Position numbers and translations under genes: made by a program. 38,243 bases of DNA from a virus. Of this stretch, positions 6,374-13,954 are shown in pieces. Under the pieces are notes generated by a model. It saw nothing but the letters and a program-made list of their open reading frames with translations, was not told the origin of the DNA and did no database searches. Each line of letters begins with the position of its first letter. Within the stretch, counting starts at the first letter, position 1. The stretch is from the IMG/VR virus record IMGVR_UViG_3300011126_000140, positions 1 to 38,243 of that record; one strand, 5' to 3'.

Positions 6374-7142
6374 CTTCCCTTTCTAACTCTTTAGAATCTT
6401 CAAAACCCTGCAGCTGTTCTTCTATCTGTTGTAATCTTTCCTGTTCTTTCTGGATTCTCTTTTCCAGTCTGGCTTTTTCTTGCATTAAAAAAGTTTCTTC
6501 GTCTACCGGATCTTTAGGCGGTTTAGCCTTTGGGATTGCTTTTTGTTCAATAGCTTCCTGTCTGACTACCGGATCTTTTAACTTAACTATATTACGTGCT
6601 AAATCACTATTGATATCTTCAGGAACATCAAAAGCATACATAGACATTATAACTTTAGCCTCTTTTTTATCTAACTGGCAAACTCTTTCTACAACATCCT
6701 CAAAAGGATAACGACGTTGTTGACATTTATCATAACAAGCAACCAGGATTTTACCAAAGTTTTTTAAAAACTTAGTATGCTCCTTACTTACATTCACAAC
6801 ATTCCTAACCTCTGGAACATCAAGAGTCTCAAAATCTCCTCCATCCATAGCCTTAACAACTAAACCATGAAGGATAATTTTAAAATCTTTATTATGACAA
6901 TGCCTATTTGATTTTTTAGGATTATTAATAAAATCTATATGGTGCGCCAATTCATGCAAAGCCGTATAAATTAAATTATTATCATCTTTAAAATTACGAT
7001 TATGTATTAAAATCTCTTTAGTTTCTTTATTATAAAGACCATCAACCTTAGAACTTTCTTTACCAGTAAATACCACCTGAAAATCTTCAACATCTTCAGT
7101 CACATACTTTAATAAAATCTCTTTAACTCTATCTTGATTCAT
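6360..7142 (-). CDS. HExxH zinc metalloprotease-like protein
   Basis: The protein is 260 residues. TALHELAHHIDF (61-72) is the zinc-binding HExxH helix with E64 as the general base, and H83 in HCHNKDF is a plausible third ligand. The layout resembles SprT/IrrE-like small metallopeptidases, not large secreted proteases. The C-terminal 50 residues are a Lys/Glu/Gln-rich coiled coil (MQEKARLEKRIQKEQERLQQ). There is no signal peptide, so it would act inside the cell, perhaps cleaving a regulator or DNA-protein crosslink. The ATG has AAGGGG upstream. It is the second gene after the structured leader RNA. Confidence 0.7.
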   Translation of the reverse strand: MNQDRVKEILLKYVTEDVEDFQVVFTGKESSKVDGLYNKETKEILIHNRNFKDDNNLIYTALHELAHHIDFINNPKKSNRHCHNKDFKIILHGLVVKAMDGGDFETLDVPEVRNVVNVSKEHTKFLKNFGKILVACYDKCQQRRYPFEDVVERVCQLDKKEAKVIMSMYAFDVPEDINSDLARNIVKLKDPVVRQEAIEQKAIPKAKPPKDPVDEETFLMQEKARLEKRIQKEQERLQQIEEQLQGFEDSKELEREDDER

Positions 7143-7145
7143 ATA

Positions 7146-7391
7146 TCACCCCTTACAACCACATTTAACCGGAATAAGGGATCCACTATGGTGGTCATAC
7201 TCTTCCTTAACTCCAGAATCTTTACACTTAGAACAAAAAGGGTTTTCTATCTTAGACTGAACAAAATTAGATTTTTTTACACAATCTAAACATTCACCCT
7301 TAACTTTTTTTACATCAAAATTAAATCTTTGATTTCTACTTTTACAATTTAAACATTCATGAGCTAATATTATTTTGTTTTCGATATGCAT
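7146..7391 (-). CDS. Double zinc-ribbon small protein, 81 aa
   Basis: Eight Cys form four close pairs: HECLNC (13/16), GECLDC (34/37), FCSKC (53/56) and CGC (77/79), enough for two zinc sites. The second half (FCSKCKDSG ... CGCKG) recalls half of a DnaJ-type zinc finger. It is the first gene downstream of the pseudoknot/terminator RNA and has GGAGG before its ATG. It probably binds nucleic acid or protein; the target is unknown. Confidence 0.65.
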   Translation of the reverse strand: MHIENKIILAHECLNCKSRNQRFNFDVKKVKGECLDCVKKSNFVQSKIENPFCSKCKDSGVKEEYDHHSGSLIPVKCGCKG

Positions 7392-7414
7392 TTATTGGCC
7401 TCCACTAACCAAAG

Positions 7415-7529
7415 TCCACATTAAAAAAAGAAACACGGGAAGAGAATGTGGATAAACTCTTTTCGGCTGCCGCCTATCCCGTGTCAAACAGATAAAAAAG
7501 TAACATTAAAAAACATTAATTTTTTGATA
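7415..7529 (-). ncRNA. Structured leader/small RNA with pseudoknot and terminator
   Basis: Read on the minus strand, the transcript from the promoter at 7564-7536 should start near 7529. The arms ACACGGGA (7484-7477) and TCCCGTGT (7440-7433) form an 8-bp helix. It encloses a short GGC...GCC hairpin and an AAGAG/CTCTT hairpin with a 12-base loop. A T-rich run (TTCTTTTTTT, 7432-7423) follows, as in an intrinsic terminator. Bases TCCACATT in the loop (7452-7445) are perfectly complementary to AATGTGGA just after the T-run (7422-7415), giving an 8-bp pseudoknot or an alternative fold. It is either a stand-alone RNA of about 107 bases or an attenuator for the operon starting at 7391. I recognise no known family. 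Confidence 0.6.
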
Positions 7530-7535
7530 AGTTGA

Positions 7536-7564
7536 ATTATAGTACTATTACTATTTATTGTCAA
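7536..7564 (-). promoter_or_regulatory. Consensus sigma70-type promoter for the structured RNA
   Basis: TTGACA (7564-7559), a 17-base spacer and TATAAT (7541-7536) on the minus strand form a perfect consensus. It lies just downstream of the methyltransferase stop. I see no other promoter between it and the gene at 7391, so that operon depends on read-through of the structured RNA or on transcription from farther upstream. Confidence 0.8.
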
Positions 7565-7586
7565 TTTTTTAAATAATTATTAAAAA

Positions 7587-8648
7587 TTAGAATAATAACG
7601 GCTGTTTTAATAACTCTCGTTCCCTATCGATTATAGTATTATAATGCTTATCATCTATCTCATAACAAACATACTGCAGCCCTAATTCAATACATGCTTC
7701 AACATCTGTACCAGAACCACCAAAAGGAATAACAACTATATCATTTTTACGTGTAGAGTTCTGCATTAACATTTTAATTAAGTTAACAGGTTTCTGAGTT
7801 TCGTGATTATAGGATCCCGATATATTTACTTGTTGACTATGATTTATTACATCAGTCATTTTTAAATCATTGATCCACGGCCGCCGAATCATTTCATTCT
7901 TATGCTTTAACTCTTCGTAATCTGATTTTAAATATCCATAAGGTTTACATAAATAATTTTTATCTTCTCCAGCATTTAACCAGGACCTTAATTTATTATA
8001 ATGACCCTCTGTTATCATTGCCGGTACAGACTTATCCAGGCTTAATACAGAACTAGCAACACCGCCGCCATTAGTAGCAGTACCCAAAACAGAGTTAACC
8101 TCTTTAAGAACTATCTTACCTTTACTTTTAATAATTTCTGACCTGATATAATCACGAACATTACCGACACATAGATCATTAGTATTTATCTCAGGATTAG
8201 AATAAAATAAGCATCTCTCTGTTACAGGTGCATAGCTTCGATAATTATCGGATCCCTTCCTCGTCTGGCAATCAGACTTTTCCCACACTAAAGAGTTTTG
8301 ATATGTAAAATATTTATCTAGTATTATTTGAGTATATGCGATATTACGAGCATGACCCCACCAATATAATGACCCGTTGTCTTTTAAGATCCGTTTACAC
8401 TCAATAACCCATTTTTCAACATCCTTCAGATAATCCTCGAAACTGGACCATATAAAATCAAAATCACCTTTAACCTGGTAGTATGGAGGATCAACCATTA
8501 AAAGACTGACAGACTTATCCGGAATATTATTACTCATCCAATCAGCATGTATAACCTTTCTAGTATAGCCTTTTGATAAATCCATAGGGTTTAATACTTT
8601 TTTACGGTTATCAACTATCTGTATATTATCTATCAATAAACTACTCAT
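7587..8648 (-). CDS. DNA N6-adenine/N4-cytosine methyltransferase (beta class)
   Basis: The protein is 353 residues. The catalytic motif IV DPPY (53-56) precedes the SAM-binding motif PFGGSGT (308-314), the order of beta-class amino-methyltransferases. ETQKP just before the SAM motif is also typical of the family. The central region (about 150-280) should be the target-recognition part. It would methylate adenine or N4 of cytosine in phage DNA and protect it from host restriction. No restriction enzyme lies nearby. It overlaps the upstream C5-methyltransferase gene by 8 bases, so the two are co-expressed. Confidence 0.9.
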   Translation of the reverse strand: MSSLLIDNIQIVDNRKKVLNPMDLSKGYTRKVIHADWMSNNIPDKSVSLLMVDPPYYQVKGDFDFIWSSFEDYLKDVEKWVIECKRILKDNGSLYWWGHARNIAYTQIILDKYFTYQNSLVWEKSDCQTRKGSDNYRSYAPVTERCLFYSNPEINTNDLCVGNVRDYIRSEIIKSKGKIVLKEVNSVLGTATNGGGVASSVLSLDKSVPAMITEGHYNKLRSWLNAGEDKNYLCKPYGYLKSDYEELKHKNEMIRRPWINDLKMTDVINHSQQVNISGSYNHETQKPVNLIKMLMQNSTRKNDIVVIPFGGSGTDVEACIELGLQYVCYEIDDKHYNTIIDRERELLKQPLLF

Positions 8649-9801
8649 TAACTACTACCCTATTTTTATAAACCAGCTTTTCCAGAAACTTCATACAATC
8701 TACAACTATAGAATTACCAGCCATTTTATACATCTGACTATTAGATATTCCAGCAGATTGTATTTTTAATATATCACTTGCGGACACACCCATTAATATA
8801 AAACACTCTGTAGGTGTTAATTTTCTAAATCTATACACAGGTTTTTCTAATATTAAATGCTCTTTTGTTATAGAAGTAGTTAGACAATTACATATATCAT
8901 CTGTTCTTTCCTTTAAGACCTTACCTCTTCTTGGACTATAATCGTTTCCGGACCGCATATTTTCACGCCGTATTCTTTTTGATTCTTCAGACCTAGCCTC
9001 TGTTAAAATAACACGTTCCACAACATGCGTCCTTCTACTCTTACCAACATCACCAGAACTTGTTCCCTTGTGATAATTTGCATCAATACAATAAGAATTA
9101 CCATCACACTCATAATTACGTTTATACCCGTTATACCCGTTATATCCTTTATCTTCCAAAGCTTTTATAAGGCTTCTAGTTTTATCTTCAGATAAATAAT
9201 ATTTTTCATCAACTTCACTTTCTAATATATTTTTAAGCCTAACACCATTATCAAAATCATCATAAAAACTAAAAGACCCATCATCATGACTTTTTAATAT
9301 AGAAACACAAAACACCCTTTCACGATTCTGAGGGATACCGCAAAACTTTGCATTTATCACCTTCCAGTAATTATTATAACCCAACTGGTCCAGAACCTTT
9401 AACCAGTTTTCAAAATCAGGCTTATGTTTTTTACCAACAAGATTTTTAACATTTTCCATCATTAAAAACTTTGGTCTTTTAAGTTCTATTATTTTCTGAC
9501 ATTCCCACAAAAGGGAAGATCTTGAACCGGTACCCTCTTTTAATCCTCGTTGCTTTCCAGCCATAGAAATATCCTGACAAGGGAAAGAATATGTAAATAG
9601 ATCCATTTCAGGCAAACACAGCCCGTTAATTTTAGATATATCACCATAGTTTTTAACTGGTCCATGTACTGCCTCGTGTGCCTGAATAGCGTATTTATCT
9701 ATTTCTGATACACCTACAATCTTATGAGGTACATTATATTTTTTTAATGCCATTGCCTGAGAACCGTATCCGGCAAATGCTTCAAATACTCTTAACATCA
9801 T
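8641..9801 (-). CDS. DNA cytosine-5 methyltransferase
   Basis: The protein is 386 residues (385 from the second ATG at 9798, which has better spacing from AAAGGTGG). It shows the Dcm/HhaI order: FEAFAGYGSQ (SAM loop), SFPCQDIS with nucleophile C75, MMENV (motif VI, 116-118), QNRER (motif VIII, 158-162) and GNSIVV near the end (motif X). The region between motifs VIII and IX, about 170-330, is the target-recognition part. It contains a short in-frame repeat (GYNGYNGYK) from a 9-base tandem DNA repeat. It probably protects phage DNA together with the adjacent amino-methyltransferase. The ATG overlaps the previous stop (ATGA). Confidence 0.93.
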   Translation of the reverse strand: MMLRVFEAFAGYGSQAMALKKYNVPHKIVGVSEIDKYAIQAHEAVHGPVKNYGDISKINGLCLPEMDLFTYSFPCQDISMAGKQRGLKEGTGSRSSLLWECQKIIELKRPKFLMMENVKNLVGKKHKPDFENWLKVLDQLGYNNYWKVINAKFCGIPQNRERVFCVSILKSHDDGSFSFYDDFDNGVRLKNILESEVDEKYYLSEDKTRSLIKALEDKGYNGYNGYKRNYECDGNSYCIDANYHKGTSSGDVGKSRRTHVVERVILTEARSEESKRIRRENMRSGNDYSPRRGKVLKERTDDICNCLTTSITKEHLILEKPVYRFRKLTPTECFILMGVSASDILKIQSAGISNSQMYKMAGNSIVVDCMKFLEKLVYKNRVVVNE

Positions 9802-10553
9802 TTTCCACCTTTTTTAATAGAACCCATAATATCTATTTTCTTACCGGTCCCCTTTTCACTGTCATTATATTGATACTTCTTAGTATCAGTCTGAACCTTT
9901 TTAACTGCACCTATAGCATCCCAAACCCAGGTATTTAATGCACCGTAATCAGACTTATATTTTTTACCTTTAGCTAATTTATAATTACTAAGCTTCTCTA
10001 TACCTTCTTTTACTTTCTTCTCTCCATAAAGATCTATAAGTTTTATATATTCTTTTTCTTGAAGAGCAACATTAGTGAAATCATAATAAGATTTTTTAGC
10101 CGGTTTTTTAGAAACTGGCTTATTATCTTTTATAATATTAGAACTAGTAGTATTATCTTTGACTTTTTTATCAATAGGGTCATTGATTTTATAATCATCA
10201 GATGTATTGATATTTAAATCATTACCCCCATTGATTAAATTATCAATAGGTATAGGATTTATAGTTAAATATCTATTTTCAACCTCTTTTGATCCATCTT
10301 TATACTTTACAACCCTATTAACATGACCACACTTAACTAAATTACTAACCCATCTTGATACAGTTTCTTTACTAACCTCATAAAGTCCAGCGAAATAGCT
10401 ATTTTTTGCATAACAATACCCATATTTATTAGATAAACATGTAATTTCTGTATACATGATTTTTTCCATAGGCTTTAATCTATTATCGTACCTTACATGA
10501 CCAGGCAATATACCGTAATAGGTAGGCTCTTCAACTTCTTTACTATTATCCAT
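9798..10553 (-). CDS. Replication-initiator-like helix-turn-helix protein
   Basis: The protein is 251 residues. The N-terminal 90 residues (GILPGHVRYDNRLKPMEKIM, then YAKNSYFAGLYEVSKETVSRW) are a winged-helix domain of the kind found at the start of phage replisome organisers and DnaD-like initiators. A polar linker rich in Asn, Asp and Lys (about 105-155) follows, then a helical C-terminal domain with SDYGALNTWVWDAI, a pattern seen near the end of such proteins. It likely binds the phage origin and recruits the host helicase loader. No other replication enzyme is visible, so the phage would use host machinery. Its ATG lies directly after the KilAC gene stop. Confidence 0.65.
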   Translation of the reverse strand: MDNSKEVEEPTYYGILPGHVRYDNRLKPMEKIMYTEITCLSNKYGYCYAKNSYFAGLYEVSKETVSRWVSNLVKCGHVNRVVKYKDGSKEVENRYLTINPIPIDNLINGGNDLNINTSDDYKINDPIDKKVKDNTTSSNIIKDNKPVSKKPAKKSYYDFTNVALQEKEYIKLIDLYGEKKVKEGIEKLSNYKLAKGKKYKSDYGALNTWVWDAIGAVKKVQTDTKKYQYNDSEKGTGKKIDIMGSIKKGGK

Positions 10554-11219
10554 TTACTCTACCAATAAGGCCTTTTTATATAAACTTTTTTCTATAGATT
10601 TTTCCTTGTCTGATTTCCATTCAGAAACTAACACACGAACTCTATCAAGACCTTTCTGACTAACAACAGTAGAAACCCTTATATTACCACCACCTTTTAC
10701 AGATTCAATTGATTTAAATAATTTTTGATTCTTATACATCTGATAAGGTTGATTATATCGAGTCAAATACTTTTTATCTCTCAATATTTTATATATGTTA
10801 TTTCTGCCACAATCAGGAACATTTAATATATCAGCAACCTCTTTCATGGTTAACCATTTGTCAGACTTAGTAACAGCATCATAAAACTCAGCCTTTGGCT
10901 TTTGTTCTATTGCAAGATTCTTAAGAGCTACTATTTCATCCTGGAGAGTTCCTATTTTTTCTTGCTGTAATAACATTGCTTGTTGTATTATAAGTTCTTT
11001 TTCTAAATTAGTTTTAGGCATATCCAACAACTTCCGACGATCATCGGAAGTAGCAATACTACTATTTTGAGATATTCTTAATTTAACAGCTGTAACCTCT
11101 ATCTCATTAAGATTTGTTGTAATACCTCTTTTCATTTTATCCGGATATAACTCTCTGATTCTTTTTTCAATAAGATCCCTACTAACATCCAAAACACTAG
11201 CCAACTCTTTTATTGTCAT
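10554..11219 (-). CDS. KilAC-domain antirepressor-type DNA-binding protein
   Basis: The protein is 221 residues. A short N-terminal helix-turn-helix (TIKELASVLDVSRDLIEKRI) is followed by a linker and a coiled coil (about 65-105, LEKELIIQQAMLLQQEKIG). The KilAC domain (about 110-210) begins KAEFYDAVTKSDKWLTMKEV and contains IYKILRDKKYL, YQMYKNQKLF and the terminal STVVSQKGLDRVRVLV. KilAC proteins in temperate phages counter a repressor or regulate early genes. GGAGGGG lies 6 bases before the ATG. A structured leader RNA precedes it (11256-11357), so expression may be controlled at RNA level. Confidence 0.85.
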   Translation of the reverse strand: MTIKELASVLDVSRDLIEKRIRELYPDKMKRGITTNLNEIEVTAVKLRISQNSSIATSDDRRKLLDMPKTNLEKELIIQQAMLLQQEKIGTLQDEIVALKNLAIEQKPKAEFYDAVTKSDKWLTMKEVADILNVPDCGRNNIYKILRDKKYLTRYNQPYQMYKNQKLFKSIESVKGGGNIRVSTVVSQKGLDRVRVLVSEWKSDKEKSIEKSLYKKALLVE

Positions 11220-11255
11220 ATTCCCCTCCAGGTATAAAAAAAGCCTACAATTAAA

Positions 11256-11357
11256 CAGTGTTCGACCGTATACATAGAAGAAAATAGAAAACCTCTAAAT
11301 ACACCACTGCTTAATAATAAGCTCTTACAATTCTATTTTATTTCATACGGGGTCGAA
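11256..11357 (-). ncRNA. Nested structured leader RNA upstream of the KilAC gene
   Basis: On the minus strand, TTCGACC-cc-GTAT (11357-11345) pairs with ATAC-GGTCGAA (11271-11261), 11 bp with a 2-base bulge. Inside it, AAAATAGAA (written on the plus strand at 11281-11289) pairs with TTCTATTTT (11331-11339), 9 bp. At the centre GCTTA-ATAA-TAAGC (11309-11322) is a perfect 5-bp hairpin. CAGTG just after that hairpin (11309-11305) can pair with CACTG directly 3' of the outer helix (11260-11256), which would make a pseudoknot. A T-run (about 11240-11234) follows before the ribosome-binding site. Candidate cis-regulator, ncRNA or origin-associated structure; I do not recognise a family. Confidence 0.5.
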
Positions 11358-11368
11358 TCCGATAAATA

Positions 11369-11400
11369 ATAATATTACAGCTAGACCGTTAAGTCTAGCT
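11369..11400 (-). promoter_or_regulatory. Palindrome with possible promoter before the KilAC leader
   Basis: AGCTAGAC and GTCTAGCT (11379-11386 and 11393-11400) form a perfect 8-bp inverted repeat with a 6-base loop, just after the stop of the nuclease gene. On the minus strand TAGACT (11397-11392), 17 bases and TATTAT (11374-11369) could be a promoter whose -35 and spacer lie in the palindrome. The palindrome may therefore be an operator or a weak terminator of the upstream operon; the tract after it is AT-rich but not a clean T-run. Confidence 0.4.
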
Positions 11401-11406
11401 ATTTAT

Positions 11407-12141
11407 TTAAATCTCTTTTACCTCTTTAACAAAAGGATTATTTTTTAATCTTCTGTTTTTCATCAGATAATAAGACTTAACCAGGTAATTAAATAAAATG
11501 GTATATCTCATTATATTTTTAAGAATAGGTTTAAAAGTTGGTTCACCTGTCTTTTTATCTAAATGGAGTATTGCAACCTTTTCAATAGGTTCCTGACCAT
11601 CCTCCAACATTTCATTATATGCCTGTTTATATGCACATAATTGATATTTCATTTCATCGTAAATACCGGATGATGTTTTAAAATCAATTAAATATCTATG
11701 TCCATTAATTTTAGCAATAGCATCGAACCGACCAGCATAACCAATAGACAGACAAAATACAGTACATTCCACTTGTTCCCATTCAACATGATTAGTTTCT
11801 TCCCATTCCTGAAAAGCTTTGTAACCAATATTAGCCTGCTCATCATCTCCCAGTATTTCGATAACCCTGGAATCCTCACCCTTAATATGTGCCTCAATTG
11901 CATTATGACACCTAGTTCCAGAAGTTGCAGCCTTATCACGTTTCTGAGCGTATGCCTTTCGTGCAGCCTGCAGAACATCTTCACCACGGTGTACATCTTC
12001 TTTATCTTGAACAACTTCAATATTTTCCTGTATGTGATCAACTGCACAATTTGAAGCCCAACTTAATAAAGCCGGTTTATCCAGCATCCCTGTAATTGTT
12101 GTAACACTTGGGTATTGAACCCCGTTTAGATCATAAGCCAT
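11407..12141 (-). CDS. PD-(D/E)XK (RecB/Cas4-like) exonuclease candidate
   Basis: The protein is 244 residues. GTRCHNAIEAHIKG (75-88) is the helix that precedes the core in this nuclease group. GRFDAIA (D140) and LIDFKTS (D153, K155) form the D...DxK metal site, followed by YQLCAYKQAY (166-175), the QxxxY-type helix of RecB/Cas4-like nucleases. It would resect duplex DNA ends to supply single strands for recombination. The Rad52-like candidate at 15016-15720 is a likely partner. It follows a DUF1351-like gene and a small Cys protein in the operon that the XRE regulator heads. Confidence 0.8.
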   Translation of the reverse strand: MAYDLNGVQYPSVTTITGMLDKPALLSWASNCAVDHIQENIEVVQDKEDVHRGEDVLQAARKAYAQKRDKAATSGTRCHNAIEAHIKGEDSRVIEILGDDEQANIGYKAFQEWEETNHVEWEQVECTVFCLSIGYAGRFDAIAKINGHRYLIDFKTSSGIYDEMKYQLCAYKQAYNEMLEDGQEPIEKVAILHLDKKTGEPTFKPILKNIMRYTILFNYLVKSYYLMKNRRLKNNPFVKEVKEI

Positions 12142-12143
12142 AA

Positions 12144-12326
12144 TTATTCCTTATCCTCTTCGTATATTATCCGGCCTTTATCTTTAGACTGGACACAGGA
12201 TATTAAACCCTGTTCATTTGCTAATTCAGTAACTTCACCACATTTTTCATCTGAAGAACTACCAATACAACCGGTACAATAATGCTCTATACCGGAATAC
12301 TCTTTATTTACAACCTTAAGTTTCAT
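12144..12326 (-). CDS. Small Cys-rich protein, 60 aa
   Basis: HYCTGCIGSSSDEKC then LISCVQS gives four Cys, suitable for one zinc ion. There is no recognisable family and no membrane segment. It sits 2 bases upstream of the nuclease gene and 3 bases after the coiled-coil gene, so it belongs to the same operon. It may be an accessory subunit of the recombination genes, judged only from position. Confidence 0.6.
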   Translation of the reverse strand: MKLKVVNKEYSGIEHYCTGCIGSSSDEKCGEVTELANEQGLISCVQSKDKGRIIYEEDKE

Positions 12327-12329
12327 TAC

Positions 12330-13664
12330 CTAAAGCTTACCAGCCATTGCAGCAATATCATTTGCAGCCTGTAAAATAACACCTGTACCATGATTTTTTA
12401 TATCAATAGAATCCTGATTTTCAAGCTGAATAATATAAGAACTAATAAAGTCAGTTATGTCAGTTGAAAACTTAACCAGCTTATCTTTATCAGATGCAGC
12501 GGCTAACTTTTTAGCTGCTTCTTTTTTCCGTTGCTCGTCCTGGTCTTTTCTGGCTTTTTCTTCTCTGGATGCAATTAAATCATTATTATTTTTAATAAGA
12601 TCTTTGAATTGCTTTTTATTGTAACCTTTTAAAGAATCGATAGAAATTGATATATCTGACTTCACATAGTTTGACCTACGTTTTTCATATCCATCAGATA
12701 TTAATTTTTGTGCAAACTCCAGAGCTTTTTCACTATCTATAATTTGCCCCTTAAGAGTTTCGAGATAACCTTTAAAAGTTTCAAGAGTAAAACTATATAC
12801 CTGGTCCTTTGTTGTGGAAACATCGATATATAAAAACTCACCACTATTAGAGTTGTATTTAAACCCTAAATCAATAAGCATTGTTTTTTTAGTTTCAAAT
12901 AACTCAGCCTGTTTTTTCTGCTTCTCTTTTTCAGAGGCTTCAGAATCTTCCTTTTTAATCTTTGCTAGATCCGTAATAGCCTTATACTCAGAATCAGTAA
13001 TTAAACCAAAGTCAATATTTTTAACATCTTCGATAAAAGGAAGTAGCTCTACAGACTCTTTTAATCTAGAATCTCTTAATTCACCTTGTTTCTGAATCTT
13101 TTCCCTCTGCAGTCTCTCTTCCTCTTCCTGTTTAAGTCTTTTTTCTATAGTAGATCTTTGACCCTCTAGGTAAGAATTAAACTCATCATCTTCCATATCT
13201 AATAAAAATCCAGGTAGATTTATATTTTCATCTAACTCCAGAAGTTTAGCTTCCCTTTTTTTAAGCCTATCTTCCTTTGCTTTCTTTTCAAGGTTTTCAT
13301 AATATAATTCAACCTCTTTTAATGAGTTCTCACGCTCTACAACTGCAAACTTTAATATATTGTTCACACCGTCAATAGCTTTACCAGCAGCGACAAAATA
13401 AGCCTTTTCAGTTTTTCTTACTTTTTCGGCTTCAATTCTAACCTTACCGATATCTAACCTTAAACGCTTTGCAGCCTTACAGGTTTCCGGCGATATCTCC
13501 ATCGCCATTACTTCAGCATACTTTTTTTCAAACCCTTCCAACATATCTGTCATTGGTTGGAATACTTTTTTAATCTGTTGAGCTTTTGACTCTTCAACAC
13601 TTCCAAGTACTTCATTAAATGTATCAGCTGTTACAGCTTCAACTTTTACCATCTCACTACTCAT
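12330..13664 (-). CDS. Coiled-coil protein, possibly DUF1351-like
   Basis: The protein is 444 residues and dominated by long charged coiled coils (about 95-205, 225-260 and 360-400). The N-terminal part (KAAKRLRLDIGKVRIEAEKV) resembles DUF1351-type phage proteins, which usually lie beside recombination exonucleases and annealing proteins. Here it is followed by a PD-(D/E)XK nuclease, as that association predicts. Its role may be structural or regulatory in recombination. The start ATG at 13664 has AAAAGGTGGAAAA upstream and overlaps the XRE gene stop by 4 bases. Confidence 0.55.
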   Translation of the reverse strand: MSSEMVKVEAVTADTFNEVLGSVEESKAQQIKKVFQPMTDMLEGFEKKYAEVMAMEISPETCKAAKRLRLDIGKVRIEAEKVRKTEKAYFVAAGKAIDGVNNILKFAVVERENSLKEVELYYENLEKKAKEDRLKKREAKLLELDENINLPGFLLDMEDDEFNSYLEGQRSTIEKRLKQEEEERLQREKIQKQGELRDSRLKESVELLPFIEDVKNIDFGLITDSEYKAITDLAKIKKEDSEASEKEKQKKQAELFETKKTMLIDLGFKYNSNSGEFLYIDVSTTKDQVYSFTLETFKGYLETLKGQIIDSEKALEFAQKLISDGYEKRRSNYVKSDISISIDSLKGYNKKQFKDLIKNNNDLIASREEKARKDQDEQRKKEAAKKLAAASDKDKLVKFSTDITDFISSYIIQLENQDSIDIKNHGTGVILQAANDIAAMAGKL

Positions 13665-13903
13665 AATTTTCCACCTTTTTCATGAAATAATATTCTCATT
13701 ATCTCATCTTTAAATAATTCACTATCACCAGTCTTATGCTCATAGTGATCCTTAATTTGATGAATCCGCAAATCGTTAATATTATCACGGTCACTTTCCC
13801 ATCTACTAACTTGATTAGGCTTAACACCCAACATAGATGCAAACTCTGTTTGATTCATCCCAATTAAATGCCTCGCATTCTTAATCAATAACCAACGTTT
13901 CAT
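13661..13903 (-). CDS. XRE-family helix-turn-helix regulator (Cro/CI-like), 80 aa
   Basis: Residues 14-40 (GMNQTEFASMLGVKPNQVSR then WESDRDN) are a textbook XRE helix-turn-helix. The C-terminal half is a short helical tail without a protease or oligomerisation domain, so it is Cro-sized. Its promoter contains a perfect inverted repeat overlapping the -10 and spacer, which makes autorepression likely. It is the first gene of the operon that continues through the DUF1351-like and nuclease genes. AAGGCGG lies just before the ATG. Confidence 0.85.
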   Translation of the reverse strand: MKRWLLIKNARHLIGMNQTEFASMLGVKPNQVSRWESDRDNINDLRIHQIKDHYEHKTGDSELFKDEIMRILFHEKGGKL

Positions 13904-13925
13904 TTAATACCGCCTTACATCCATA

Positions 13926-13954
13926 AATATATGGGATTACCCATAATATGTCAA
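13926..13954 (-). promoter_or_regulatory. Promoter with internal operator for the XRE gene
   Basis: On the minus strand, TTGACA (13954-13949), a 17-base spacer and TATATT (13931-13926) form a strong promoter. The perfect inverted repeat TATGGG-TAAT-CCCATA (13945-13930) fills most of the spacer and touches the -10. A repressor bound there would block RNA polymerase. The XRE protein encoded next is the obvious candidate to bind it. Confidence 0.75.

Noticed and set aside
7415-7529. Hammerhead, twister, fluoride or preQ1-type RNA
   Set aside because: The conserved core sequences of those families that I know are absent; only the general pseudoknot layout is similar.
11688-12054. Long overlapping frames on both strands inside the PD-(D/E)XK nuclease gene
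   Set aside because: They lie entirely within a well-supported gene, lack ribosome-binding sites and show no domain pattern.
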